Assembly (NCBI GenBank): GCA_050951725.1
Contig: JBMNJO010000019.1
Location: 171,472-235,471, forward strand
DNA length: 64,000 bases
From: DTU052 sp050951725
GTDB taxonomy: Bacteria > Bacillota > Syntrophomonadia > Syntrophomonadales > DTU052
Reading direction: 5' to 3'
Shown here piece by piece: positions 9,618 to 18,111 of this stretch (within the stretch, counting starts at the first letter, position 1; each line of letters opens with the position of its first letter). A model generated the notes under the pieces. The model worked only from the letters and a program-made list of their open reading frames with translations. It was not told the origin of the DNA and did not search any database. The position numbers and the translations under genes were made by a program.

Positions 9618-11234
9618 ATGAACGACATGAGTAAAAGGAAAACCAGAACACTGCCGTCGTTTAATGAACTGCCTGTTTTCAAAGGCAGAAATCTCCGGTA
9701 TGATTTCGAAACCATGGCGGAGATGGTTTACGTAAGGTCTCAGGAGCTTGCCGATCAGGAATTCATAAGGTATTACGGTCAGAGTATTACCTATGGTCAG
9801 GTTAACGAGCGGGCGAACCGGGTGGCCAATTACCTGAAGGCAAAAGGAGTCAAGAAGGGCGATGTGGTCTCTTCGATGGTGCTAAACTCGCCTGAGGTCT
9901 ACTATAATATGTTCGGATCACAGAAGCTGGGGTGTATTGCCGGAACCATCAACTTCATGCTGAAGGCACCGGAAATCGCTCATGTGCTGGATGACTCCAA
10001 ACCCAAGGTGGTATTTGTCAGCAGCAACTATATGGACGAGTTTGCCAAAGGACTCCAGATGGCCCGGACCAAGCCGGCGATAGTAGAGGTTGTAACCGGT
10101 GTGGAGCATAACGCCAAGATTGCGGAAACCACGATGGCTGATATCCTGGCCACCTACCCGGCGGACGAAGCCCTGGTGAAGACATCCAGGGATGACCCAT
10201 TCATGCTGCTCTATTCTTCCGGAACCACTGGCAGACCCAAGGGTATTGTGATTTCGAATAAGGCTCAGATGTCCATCTGTATTGCACGTACCCAGATTGG
10301 TATCAACCAGCCGGACGACATGTATATTGTCTTCCTGCCCATGTTCCATACCAATCCCTTGTGCTGCTGGACCTATCCTGTTATCTTCCAGGGTATCAGG
10401 GTCTGTATCCGGGAGAAATTCTCACCGGCTGATTTTTGGCCATCGGTCTTGGAGAACGGCATCACCTTGATACAGGGTGTCCCTACCATGTACAATTACG
10501 TTCTCAATTCAGTAGATCCGGATACAATTGATCGCTCCAAACTGAAACTGCGTTATGCTTTCAGCGGTGCGGCCCCCATGCCGCCGGAACTGATCCGGGC
10601 CTTCAAAGAAAAGTTCAACGTTGAGGTCCTGGAAGGTTACGGATTAACAGAGGTTACAGGCTACTCCACCTCCAACGCCGGGGTGACCCCCAAACTGGGG
10701 TCCATTGGTGTAGCGGTATACGGGCAGGAAATCGAGATCATGGACGAAAAGAACAACATCCTTCCCTACGGCGAAAAAGGTGAGATCTGCATCAAGAGTG
10801 AGGCCAACATGATCTGCTACCTCAACAATCCAGAGGCTACCGCAGAAACCGTCATTGATGGCTGGCTGCACACCGGAGACATGGGCTACATGGATGAGGA
10901 AGGCTATATCTACATCTCGGGACGCAAGAAAGAGATGATCAACCGTGGCGGTGAGAACATCTATCCGCGCGAAATTGAACTGGCCCTGGAAGAGCATCCC
11001 AAAGTGAGCTCGGTTGCAGTGGTGGGTGTACCGGATGAAGCTTTGGGTGAACGGGTCAAAGCCTGCATTATTCCCAAAGAACCAGGGAGCCTGACCGCAG
11101 AAGAGGTTAAGGCTTTCCTCAAGGAGAGAATTGCCAAATACAAGATCCCCGAATATGTGGAGTTCATGACTGAGTTCCCGCTGAACGCCACCGGGAAAAT
11201 CATGAAGCAAGAGCTGAAGTATGTACCGAAGTAA
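9618..11234 (+). CDS. AMP-forming acyl-CoA synthetase (fatty acid-CoA ligase)
   Basis: ANL-superfamily ligase of 538 residues. It activates a carboxylic acid to acyl-AMP and then acyl-CoA in the cytoplasm. All hallmark motifs are present in order: the phosphate loop YSSGTTGRPKG, the YGLTEVTGYS motif, GWLHTGDMG, the hinge GRKKEMINRGGENIYP and the C-terminal catalytic lysine in NATGKIMKQEL. Chain length is not readable from sequence; medium- or long-chain acids or aromatic acids are all possible. The ATG follows AGGAG at 9603-9607. It is followed by its own terminator, so it is probably transcribed alone or with the upstream hydrolase. A second ligase is at 50793-52376. Confidence 0.9.
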   Translation: MNDMSKRKTRTLPSFNELPVFKGRNLRYDFETMAEMVYVRSQELADQEFIRYYGQSITYGQVNERANRVANYLKAKGVKKGDVVSSMVLNSPEVYYNMFGSQKLGCIAGTINFMLKAPEIAHVLDDSKPKVVFVSSNYMDEFAKGLQMARTKPAIVEVVTGVEHNAKIAETTMADILATYPADEALVKTSRDDPFMLLYSSGTTGRPKGIVISNKAQMSICIARTQIGINQPDDMYIVFLPMFHTNPLCCWTYPVIFQGIRVCIREKFSPADFWPSVLENGITLIQGVPTMYNYVLNSVDPDTIDRSKLKLRYAFSGAAPMPPELIRAFKEKFNVEVLEGYGLTEVTGYSTSNAGVTPKLGSIGVAVYGQEIEIMDEKNNILPYGEKGEICIKSEANMICYLNNPEATAETVIDGWLHTGDMGYMDEEGYIYISGRKKEMINRGGENIYPREIELALEEHPKVSSVAVVGVPDEALGERVKACIIPKEPGSLTAEEVKAFLKERIAKYKIPEYVEFMTEFPLNATGKIMKQELKYVPK

Positions 11235-11257
11235 GGTCATAACTTAAGCCAATGTTC

Positions 11258-11293
11258 AAAGGGCGTGTTTCCATTAAGGAATCACGCCCTTTT
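11258..11293 (+). terminator. Rho-independent terminator after acyl-CoA ligase
   Basis: AAAGGGCGTG pairs with CACGCCCTTTT across a 15-nt loop, 24 nt after the stop codon. Confidence 0.8.
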
Positions 11294-11424
11294 CAGGCTG
11301 TAATCATATTTTCCCTGCAGGTTTCGCAGAAGATGCGGAAAGATAATACTATGACCCAGCGTATAATGTTAAGGACAGTATTACACTCCCGCAAGTGTCT
11401 CCGGAGACCGGAGAAAAAAGTGAG

Positions 11425-11913
11425 GTGACGAAAATCATAGCAATTTCTGCGATTCTTCCAATAGCACTGCTGGTCGTGGTCCTGTTTATTGCTATGGCCA
11501 TTTTCCTGGGGGTAAGAAACAAGGAAGAAATAAAGAAAGAAGGAGACGATGTGATTAAGAACATTTACGTGTACCTGGTGCTGTTTGCCACGCTGATGAT
11601 GACCATTGGCGGTACCGTTTCCGCCTTTATGGCAGTAGCCGACATGGTTGCTCCCACACCATACTACCAGACCTTTGAAGAATTCAAGCATAATGACCGC
11701 GAAATGAAGCGTGGCCTTGAGAATGAGACCCCGGCTCCGCCAAAGCTCTCGGACGAAGAGTTAAAGGCCAGATACGATGCCATGGTGGAGGGTGAGCAGA
11801 ACCGGCAGATCGAGAGGGCCAAGAATTCGCTCATCAAGAGTCTGGGCTGGGTTGTCATCCCCTTGCCGGTCTTCATCTATTTTCAACGGCGCATGTTAGC
11901 CAAAGAGGTGTAG
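11425..11913 (+). CDS. Small membrane protein, DUF5671-like
   Basis: About 162 residues with two long hydrophobic helices near the N-terminus, separated by a charged NKEEIKKEGDD segment. A soluble acidic and basic stretch rich in Glu, Lys and Arg follows, and then a third, shorter hydrophobic segment ending in FQRRMLAKEV. The layout suggests an inner-membrane protein with a cytoplasmic central region. I favour the GTG at 11425, preceded by GGAG at 11410-11413. An in-frame GTG at 11395 would add ten residues but has no ribosome site nearby. Resemblance to DUF5671 is tentative; function is unknown. Confidence 0.65.
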   Translation: MTKIIAISAILPIALLVVVLFIAMAIFLGVRNKEEIKKEGDDVIKNIYVYLVLFATLMMTIGGTVSAFMAVADMVAPTPYYQTFEEFKHNDREMKRGLENETPAPPKLSDEELKARYDAMVEGEQNRQIERAKNSLIKSLGWVVIPLPVFIYFQRRMLAKEV

Positions 11914-12077
11914 TCGGAGTTTTTCCGAACTCGGGCATTGGTTACTGATGACTCACGGCGTTGTCAGGGAGGGCATTTTGTCAGAGTCTCTTCCGATGGA
12001 ATAAAATAACATTCCCCTGTTCGCGGGTAAATTTCCTGGGCTATAATATGTTTATATGATGATGAGAGGTGAGGCGC

Positions 12078-12443
12078 ATGTCCGGTAACACATACAGTAC
12101 ATTATCTGAGTTTCAAGCTCTGCGTCGGCGCCTTTTGGAACTGGATGCGCAGGATAAACGTTCTCATTATCGACATGCGCTGCAAAAGGCCCAGGATATT
12201 GCAGCGATGCTTAAGACTGATTATGGGGTAAGGCAGGTTTATCTCTATGGCTCTCTTGCTTGGGGCGGATTCGATCAGTCTTCGGATATCGACCTGTGCT
12301 TGGTAGGTTTTTCGGGGAACTACTGGAATGCCTTTAGTGAAGCAGAGGACCTGGCATCCCCCATTGAAGTAAGCCTGGCATGTTGGGAGGACTGCGTTGC
12401 ATCGCTGCAGGAGAAAATTATCAAGCAGGGGGTGCTATTGTGA
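12078..12443 (+). CDS. MNT-type nucleotidyltransferase domain protein
   Basis: 121-residue minimal nucleotidyltransferase. The diagnostic motif is YGSLAWGGFDQSSDIDLCLVG: Gly58-Ser59 plus the metal-binding pair Asp70 and Asp72. A third carboxylate may be the Glu in SPIEVSLACWE. In many bacteria such proteins are the antitoxin (MntA) of a HEPN toxin and act by adding AMP to the toxin; others are free-standing. The start at 12078 follows AGGTGAGG. A TATAAT lies at 12042-12047 without a strong -35. The next reading frame overlaps its stop codon (GTGA), so the two are translationally coupled. The partner is not a recognisable HEPN protein, so a toxin-antitoxin role is only a possibility. Confidence 0.7.
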   Translation: MSGNTYSTLSEFQALRRRLLELDAQDKRSHYRHALQKAQDIAAMLKTDYGVRQVYLYGSLAWGGFDQSSDIDLCLVGFSGNYWNAFSEAEDLASPIEVSLACWEDCVASLQEKIIKQGVLL

Positions 12444-12598
12444 TCAGCCGGGTAGAGTATCTTATGTTAAAGGCCCGAGTGGATGAGGAATCCAATAATC
12501 TGAAACGATTGGAGACCTCGTTGAAAAAGCTGAAGCTTTTTCCGGAGATTAAGACACAAACTATCAATGAATGGCCGCTGGACCATGAGATTTCATGA
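12440..12598 (+). CDS. Small hypothetical protein coupled to the nucleotidyltransferase
   Basis: 52-residue frame starting at a GTG that overlaps the upstream stop codon. It is rich in Lys, Glu and Leu (SNNLKRLETSLKKLKLF), consistent with one amphipathic or coiled-coil helix. I do not recognise it. HEPN toxin partners of MNT proteins are normally over 100 residues with an Rx4-6H motif; neither is seen here. It may be a new short partner or the remnant of a truncated toxin gene. A frame starting inside its stop codon (12595) would encode only 18 residues. Confidence 0.5.
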   Translation: MISRVEYLMLKARVDEESNNLKRLETSLKKLKLFPEIKTQTINEWPLDHEIS

Positions 12599-12680
12599 AG
12601 TCGTTTTTTAAACAGATGGATGAGATCATCTTAGGTGGTTTGGACCACTAGACAAGGTCTACTCTATTTCGATATTATCG

Positions 12681-12709
12681 GGCGCCCGGGAATGTCTCGG
12701 GTGCCTTTT
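12681..12709 (+). terminator. Rho-independent terminator
   Basis: GGCGCCCGGGA pairs with TCTCGGGTGCC around a 3-nt loop (one G-T pair) and is followed by TTTT. It closes the nucleotidyltransferase unit. The remainder of the gap up to 12884 shows no gene. Confidence 0.8.
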
Positions 12710-12883
12710 AATTTGCTGTCATGTCCCGGCATGATTCCGCCGGTAATCTGGAACACTAAACCTATCTTTGGGTTTATAGAAGAAATGTTGTAGGGACAAC
12801 TTTTACATTTTTCACATACAAAACCCCATAAAAATCAGGTTCAGGGGATATCAAGTGTCAAACTCGAAAAGAACCTGCTCGTA

Positions 12884-12920
12884 AAAGTGGGACAGTAAAC
12901 CTGTCCCCGTGTCCCATTTT
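12884..12920. repeat. GTGGGACAG palindrome family, copy 1
   Basis: Imperfect inverted repeat with GTGGGACAG at one arm and CTGTCCC plus GTGTCCCA at the other. It is also found at 26319-26353 and 27649-27685. Here its right end lies immediately before the AGGAGG ribosome site of the ABC ATPase gene, so a hairpin could affect translation of that gene. Confidence 0.7.
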
Positions 12921-12935
12921 AGGAGGTGCGACGGG

Positions 12936-13826
12936 ATGCCAGTCATAGAGATCCGGGGGTTGACGAAATATTACGGTAAGAGCCGGGGTATCGAAAACCT
13001 TGACCTGACTGTAGAAGAGGGTGAGTTTTTCGGGTTTATCGGACCTAACGGAGCCGGGAAGTCGACTACCATACGTACCCTGCTCAACTTTATCTACCCT
13101 GGTTCCGGAAAGGCCACCATCTTTGGCATGGACTGCGTAACCGAGAGCACCCGTATTAAGACAGTCACCGGATATGTGCCGGGGGAGATCAATTACTACC
13201 GGGACATCAGAGTCCGTGACCTCTTGAACTATGCTGCCAGTTTTCATGAAAACATTGACCGATCATACCTGGACAGGCTCTGTGAGGAATTCGAGATCGA
13301 GGTGGATAAGAGGATTGGCAGCCTGTCCCTGGGCAACAAGAAGAAGGTGGCGATTGCGCAGGCTCTGATGCACAAACCCCGGTTGCTCATTCTCGATGAG
13401 CCGGCCAATGGCCTGGACCCCCTCATCCAGAGCCGTCTCTTTGCCCTGCTGACGGAGATAAACCAGGAGGGCACCACCGTTTTCCTGTCCAGCCACAACC
13501 TTTCGGAGGTACAGCGCTTCTGTCACCGGGTTGGCATCGTCCGGGAAGGCACTATCATTGAGGTCAGCCCGGTCGAAGACCTGCTGGGTGCTGCCAGCCG
13601 GCGGGTAACCGTCAAGTCGCAGCATGATCTTAACCAGGCTCTTCAGGAACTGGGGATTAAAGAAGTCGAGGCTGTCAACGGGATCTACGTTTTTATTTAT
13701 AGCGGACATATCGATCAGCTGGTCAAAATCCTGGCCCAACACACCATTGACGACCTGCGCATTGAAGAGCCGTCCCTGGAGGACCAGTTTATGCACTATT
13801 ACGAGCGGGAGGACAAAGACCATTGA
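12936..13826 (+). CDS. ABC transporter ATP-binding protein (ABC-2 exporter type)
   Basis: 296-residue ATPase with a complete nucleotide-binding domain: Walker A GPNGAGKST, a signature-like LSLGNKKKVAIAQAL (LSLGN in place of LSGGQ), Walker B LLILDEPANGLDP and the switch histidine in FLSSHNLSE. The C-terminal extension after about residue 215 is typical of the NatA/BcrA class. The ATG at 12936 lies 9 nt after AGGAGG; an upstream in-frame GTG falls inside a palindromic repeat and is rejected. It overlaps the permease gene by 4 nt. Together they should form an exporter for a drug, peptide, lipid or ion; the cargo cannot be inferred. Confidence 0.88.
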   Translation: MPVIEIRGLTKYYGKSRGIENLDLTVEEGEFFGFIGPNGAGKSTTIRTLLNFIYPGSGKATIFGMDCVTESTRIKTVTGYVPGEINYYRDIRVRDLLNYAASFHENIDRSYLDRLCEEFEIEVDKRIGSLSLGNKKKVAIAQALMHKPRLLILDEPANGLDPLIQSRLFALLTEINQEGTTVFLSSHNLSEVQRFCHRVGIVREGTIIEVSPVEDLLGAASRRVTVKSQHDLNQALQELGIKEVEAVNGIYVFIYSGHIDQLVKILAQHTIDDLRIEEPSLEDQFMHYYEREDKDH

Positions 13827-14635
13827 ATATGTATGTTTTTGAGACCCGGCGTCTGTTGAAAGGTTTCCTGATATGGTCTGCCGTAGTGACCCTCTTGCTG
13901 GTGCTGTCTATGGCCTTCTTTCCTTCCATGGCGGAGACAGGGCTGGCCGATCTGACCAAAGATAAGCTTGATGCTCTGCCACCCGCGATACTGGAAGCCT
14001 TTGGCCTAAGCGGGATGACAGATTTCTCGGACCTGCTTCAATACTATGCCTATGTAGCGCAATACATTTTCATGGCCGCCGCCATTTATGCGTTGATACT
14101 CGGTGCCTCGGCGTTGATCAAGGAGGAGTCAGAAGGCACCATCGAATTTCTTTATGCCCGGCCAATTTCCCGCATCGAGATAACCACCAGGAAGCTCTTG
14201 TCTATCGTAACCATACTCTGGGCGTTCAACATAGTATTGTTTATCGCCTCCATCCTCCTCCTGCATGCTTTCCGGGATCCGGGGTATGAATACCTCCCCA
14301 TGGCCCTGGCCATGTTCCGGGGTATGCTGGCGGCGGAGATGGTCTTCCTGGCAGTTGGCTTCGCGCTTTCCACGGTGCTCCCCCGCTCCAGTAACCCCAG
14401 CACGGTAGGCCTGGGCGTATTTTTTGTCACCTATCTGTTGGGGGATATTGGAGCCATCAATGAACAGCTGGAATGGCTGAAATACCTGTCACCCTTCCAT
14501 TACGTCCAACCCACGAGCCTCCTCAGCGCTGATGGTGCTATCGAACAGGTATACCTTCTTATCATGCTTCTGGTAACCATAGCCGGTATACTATTTGCTT
14601 ACTGGCGCTACCGCCGCAAAGATCTCCTGGTCTGA
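13823..14635 (+). CDS. ABC-2 type transporter permease
   Basis: 270-residue integral membrane protein with about six hydrophobic segments: one at residues 10-30, a pair around 75-110, then several to the C-terminus. It matches the ABC-2 permease layout, including a cytoplasmic EESEGTIEFLYARPISR loop after the second segment, typical of this family. The TTG start at 13823 overlaps the ATPase stop codon and has GGGAGG at a good distance; an ATG two codons later is less well placed. Partner of the ATPase encoded directly upstream. Confidence 0.85.
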   Translation: MNMYVFETRRLLKGFLIWSAVVTLLLVLSMAFFPSMAETGLADLTKDKLDALPPAILEAFGLSGMTDFSDLLQYYAYVAQYIFMAAAIYALILGASALIKEESEGTIEFLYARPISRIEITTRKLLSIVTILWAFNIVLFIASILLLHAFRDPGYEYLPMALAMFRGMLAAEMVFLAVGFALSTVLPRSSNPSTVGLGVFFVTYLLGDIGAINEQLEWLKYLSPFHYVQPTSLLSADGAIEQVYLLIMLLVTIAGILFAYWRYRRKDLLV

Positions 14636-14669
14636 ACCCTGCTTTCAGCAGAATACAGCGCAAACGCCG

Positions 14670-14747
14670 CATCATTGCATCATGGGGACAGTCCCCGCGA
14701 TGCAAAATGCATCATGGGGACTGTCCCCATGATGCATTTTGCATTAC
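14670..14747. repeat. GGGGACTGTCCCC palindrome family, double unit
   Basis: Two adjacent palindromic units, each with GGGGACAGTCCCC or GGGGACTGTCCCC flanked by GCATCAT/ATGATGC arms, joined by TGCAAAATGCA. It lies between the convergent ends of the ABC permease gene and the FAD/Rieske gene and reaches the latter's stop codon. It may act as a two-way terminator. Confidence 0.8.
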
Positions 14748-16303
14748 TGGATTACGTTGGGCTCGACCTGGTTCGGTCCCTCTCCGGGGTGGTGGAGTTT
14801 GCTTAGGGCCGGGCCCTCGATGATGTCCCCTTCATAGGTAAACCTGGAGCCATGGCAGGGGCAGTCCCAGGATCTTTCAGCCTCGTTCCAGGACAGCTCG
14901 CATCCCATATGGGTACAGGTGACATCAACCAGGTGGAGCTTTCCTTTATCATCCCGGAAGGCACCAACCTTGTCGCCATCGGCGTAAATGACCCGGGCCT
15001 CTCCCGGAGGCAGGTCTTTCAGGTCCTCCGCCGGCTTAAGCTTACCAGTCACCAGGTGTTTGGCAACGTCAGCATTCGTCACCACAAAGTTGACTGCCGA
15101 AGCGACATTGAACCGCGAGGGGGTATAAACGTCTTTCCAGGGACTGTCCCCCTGGGTTATCAAATCCCTGATAATCATGGCCGATGCTGTGCCATTGGTT
15201 ATCCCCCACTTGCCAAAACCGGTAGCAACGTACAGGTCAGGATGTCCGCTGGTAAGATTGCCCACGTAGGGGACCCCGTCCAGGGTGATGTAGTCCTGGG
15301 TGGACCAGCGGTACTTCACCTCCCGGACTTCATAGGTATCGTGAGCAAATTTCAGCAAGTTGTCGTAATGGGTGGCGGTATTCTTCGATTGGCCGGTTTT
15401 GTGATCCTCTCCGACCACCAGTATCAACTCTTCATCGCCCAACGGCTGTGAACGCAGCGAGCGGGCAGGGGTCTCAGCGGAGATAAACATGCCCTCCGGA
15501 AATTTCTCCGCTATGGTTATGCCGACCACGTACGAACGACTGGGGTAGACCCGGGAAAAATACATGCCACCACCGTCGAAAAACGGGTAGTGGGAGGCGA
15601 TAACCACCTTGGAGGCAATCACTTTCTTGCCCTGGTTGGTGATTACTGCGGCTGACTTTCCTTCTTCGATATTGATGGCCCTGGTTTGTTCAAAGATGCG
15701 GACCGAATCCGGCAGCACTTTAACCAGGGCCTTCAGATACTTGAGCGGGTGGAACTGGGCCTGACCGTCGAACCTTAATGCCGCTTTGATCCTGAAAGGC
15801 AAAGGCAGCTCATGAACAACCGAGGCTTTAATCCCCAGACTTGATGCAGCCTTCTCCTCATTTTCAATCTGCTTTACATACTTGTCCGACTGGGTGTAAA
15901 CGTAGGCCGGGCGCCACGAAAGGTCACAGTCAATGCCTTTCTCAGCTGCCGTATCAGCGATGAACTGTATCGCCTTCTGATTGGCATCTGCATACTGGCG
16001 GGCCTTTTCCTCTCCCATCTGATTCCTTAGTTTGTCATAAATCAGGGCATGCTGTGAGCTTATTTTCGCGGTTGTGTGCCCCGTAGTACCCTGCAGAATA
16101 CGGTCTGCTTCGATGATTACAACCTTCAACCCCTCCCGGGCCAGGAGGTAGGCACAGGTTATGCCGACTATACCAGCACCGACAATGGCCACATCAGTGT
16201 TAATGTCCTCCGTCAGGCTGGGGTAACTGGTCTCCGGGGTTGACTCAATCCAGTAAGGACTCGGCGGATCCGTATAATTAAAGTTATTGGCTATGTTGAT
16301 CAC
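14744..16303 (-). CDS. FAD-dependent oxidoreductase (DAO type) with C-terminal Rieske [2Fe-2S] domain
   Basis: 519-residue fusion protein. The N-terminus carries a Rossmann FAD site (DVAIVGAGIVGITCAYLL) after about 35 residues, and the body matches D-amino-acid oxidase/glycine oxidase-like proteins. The C-terminal 60 residues form a Rieske domain with Cys463-x-His465 and Cys481-x2-His484 as cluster ligands, plus Cys468 and Cys483 in positions that form the stabilising disulfide of high-potential Rieske proteins. This fusion (YhfW-like) is known in Bacillota, but its substrate is not established. The start is GTG at 16303. There is no signal peptide, so it is probably cytoplasmic. Confidence 0.85.
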   Translation of the reverse strand: MINIANNFNYTDPPSPYWIESTPETSYPSLTEDINTDVAIVGAGIVGITCAYLLAREGLKVVIIEADRILQGTTGHTTAKISSQHALIYDKLRNQMGEEKARQYADANQKAIQFIADTAAEKGIDCDLSWRPAYVYTQSDKYVKQIENEEKAASSLGIKASVVHELPLPFRIKAALRFDGQAQFHPLKYLKALVKVLPDSVRIFEQTRAINIEEGKSAAVITNQGKKVIASKVVIASHYPFFDGGGMYFSRVYPSRSYVVGITIAEKFPEGMFISAETPARSLRSQPLGDEELILVVGEDHKTGQSKNTATHYDNLLKFAHDTYEVREVKYRWSTQDYITLDGVPYVGNLTSGHPDLYVATGFGKWGITNGTASAMIIRDLITQGDSPWKDVYTPSRFNVASAVNFVVTNADVAKHLVTGKLKPAEDLKDLPPGEARVIYADGDKVGAFRDDKGKLHLVDVTCTHMGCELSWNEAERSWDCPCHGSRFTYEGDIIEGPALSKLHHPGEGPNQVEPNVIQ

Positions 16304-16419
16304 CTCATCAAATAATTTTTCTGCCTTAAACGCGGAAAAATTTGAGTCCCACGACTAAAGCAATACGTAAATCTGACTTGGTGATATTATGCCTAAAGTG
16401 AGGAGTATTAATTAAAGTC

Positions 16420-17259
16420 CTAAAGTCTGCTCATCCAGCCAGTCAATGCTTCGGTCAGCTGATTTTCACAGCCGGAATAGTAATGGGAAGCACCCTCAAT
16501 TTCCACCAATTCACAGAGTTCGGGGCGTCCCGAGTTGGCTCGCATAGTCTCAACCAGTTCTCTGGTCATGGGCGGCAGATCCCGGGTACCGCGAAGTATC
16601 AGCATGGGGCAGTTGATATTCTGAACCAAAAAACGAGCGTTAACCAGATCCTCAGCTTCGGCAAATGATTTAAAGGCCCGTGCAGCATATACAAAAGGCA
16701 GGTTGCCCCGGCTTTTACATACGATCAGGTGATACTCATCCCCACGGGCCAGGGCTTCCTGCGCTTCAAGTTTGGCCCGTTCGTATTCTTTGTTTCCGGT
16801 GAGGAAGGTCGTCATTTCCTTGGCTGATGGCGGTGGGCTTATCAAGGCCAGGCCTGAGACCTGCGGATACTTCATCTGGCCGTAGGCGTACATTATTTTA
16901 AAAGCGGCCTGACTGTGACCGATCAATACTATCTTTCGATAGCCCCTATCATTAACGAATTCAATCAGGGCGTTGAGGTCCAGAACACAGTCGGTAAAGA
17001 CGTCGTAGATAGAGCCCTGCACCTTGCGGCAGTTGTCATCGGGTGCGGTTGCCAGATCATGACCACGGACATTGGCGGTCAGGCAGGAATATCCACGCTC
17101 CGCCAGCATGGCGGGCAGAAAGGACCCGATTCCGGTATAAAAGTTCTGCATCGCTCCATGCAGCAGTATCGCAGCACTCTGTTTCGGGTCTGCTTCAAAG
17201 AAAGCTCCATGAAGGAGCATATCATCGCTGGTTCTTATGGCTACCAACTCGTTCTTCAT
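16420..17259 (-). CDS. Alpha/beta hydrolase
   Basis: 279-residue alpha/beta-hydrolase-fold protein. Seen are the oxyanion-side motif ILLHGAMQN, the nucleophile elbow IGHSQAA (Ser), a likely acid in RGTRDLPPM and a likely catalytic histidine in GASHYYSG. It resembles esterases and acyl-peptide hydrolases of broad type; the substrate is unknown. The ATG at 17259 is chosen because GGAG lies 10 nt upstream; a longer GTG start at 17310 lacks a ribosome site. No signal peptide is present. Confidence 0.8.
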   Translation of the reverse strand: MKNELVAIRTSDDMLLHGAFFEADPKQSAAILLHGAMQNFYTGIGSFLPAMLAERGYSCLTANVRGHDLATAPDDNCRKVQGSIYDVFTDCVLDLNALIEFVNDRGYRKIVLIGHSQAAFKIMYAYGQMKYPQVSGLALISPPPSAKEMTTFLTGNKEYERAKLEAQEALARGDEYHLIVCKSRGNLPFVYAARAFKSFAEAEDLVNARFLVQNINCPMLILRGTRDLPPMTRELVETMRANSGRPELCELVEIEGASHYYSGCENQLTEALTGWMSRL

Positions 17260-17328
17260 CTGGTCGAATCTCCTTTCAATATCAAAAACATAAAGTGTGT
17301 TCCCCTGCACAAAACAGCATTACGAACC

Positions 17329-17368
17329 CGGTTGACGCAGCATAAAAGCAGCACCCTGCGAGCGCAAC
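17329..17368 (+). mobile_element. MITE family fragment B
   Basis: Short relic carrying CCGGTTGACGCAGCAT and GCAGCACCCTGCGA, matching the left core of the element at 22814-23085, without recognisable ends. It lies upstream of the leftward alpha/beta hydrolase gene. Confidence 0.5.
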
Positions 17369-17539
17369 TAAATTTTTAAAAAATCGATTTTATTATATCA
17401 CAGCAAACTCAGACAAAACCTGGCTTACTATCAATACTAATCTAATGATTACAGCCGTTGACTCATTGAACAATAAGTACTAGGCATGAGCGCCATCCGT
17501 CGGGGAACAATAGAGATACCAAAGAGAAAAGGAGGTGAA

Positions 17540-17842
17540 ATGATGGGCAGAGGACAGAAGAGGAATCGCGTGCTTGTTCCTGAAGCATCCAGGGCATTAT
17601 ACGACTTCAAATACCAGATTGCTCAGGAACTTGGGGTTGGCAAAGAGATCCAAGGCGAATACTGGGGCAACGTACCTTCCCGTGACGCCGGTGCTGTTGG
17701 CGGAAACATGGTACGCAAGATGATCGCCTTTGCGGAGAGCCAATTGACCAGTAACCCAGCGGCGATTACCAACCAGTCTTTGATTGGAAACACCAACGCC
17801 AAGAACCCGGCTGGTAATCAGGGTAATTTATCAGGTCTGTAA
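17540..17842 (+). CDS. Small acid-soluble spore protein, alpha/beta type
   Basis: 100-residue DNA-binding spore protein that coats and protects DNA in dormant endospores and is degraded at germination. Family hallmarks are present: ALYDFKYQIAQELGV in the first half and GNVPSRDAGAVGGNMVRKMI in the second. It is longer than the usual 60-75 residues because of an Asn/Gly/Ala-rich tail (NPAAITNQSLIGNTNAKNPAG). The start is one of two adjacent ATGs after a textbook AAAGGAGGTGAA. It is expected to be transcribed late in the forespore under sigma-G, but I could not place that promoter with confidence. It ends with its own terminator. This gene marks the organism as a spore former. Confidence 0.92.
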   Translation: MMGRGQKRNRVLVPEASRALYDFKYQIAQELGVGKEIQGEYWGNVPSRDAGAVGGNMVRKMIAFAESQLTSNPAAITNQSLIGNTNAKNPAGNQGNLSGL

Positions 17843-17866
17843 TCATAGCAATATAATACAGGGAAC

Positions 17867-17894
17867 AAGCGGACTTTCGTAGTCCGCTTTTCTT
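17867..17894 (+). terminator. Rho-independent terminator after spore protein gene
   Basis: AAGCGGACT pairs perfectly with AGTCCGCTT around TTCGT and is followed by a T-rich run. Confidence 0.9.
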
Positions 17895-18111
17895 ATTGAA
17901 ACAAGAATAATCTCCAGCAACCTGAGGTATTAAGAGCAGGATTATAGGTAAAGACGGAATATTGAAAATAGGATCACGGATTCTCCCAATTGACAAATTC
18001 CATAATTGAAATTTATGGTACCATCAGTCATAATGAATTAATGGGTTGGATCAATGGTATGACCTGTAAAAGGAAACCTGCACAAAATATGGGTGAGATG
18101 GAGGGGGAATT

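Noticed and set aside
15137..15150. GGGACTGTCCCC-like string inside the FAD/Rieske gene
   Set aside because: It encodes the in-frame residues GDSPW with no flanking palindromic arms, so it is a chance match to the repeat core.
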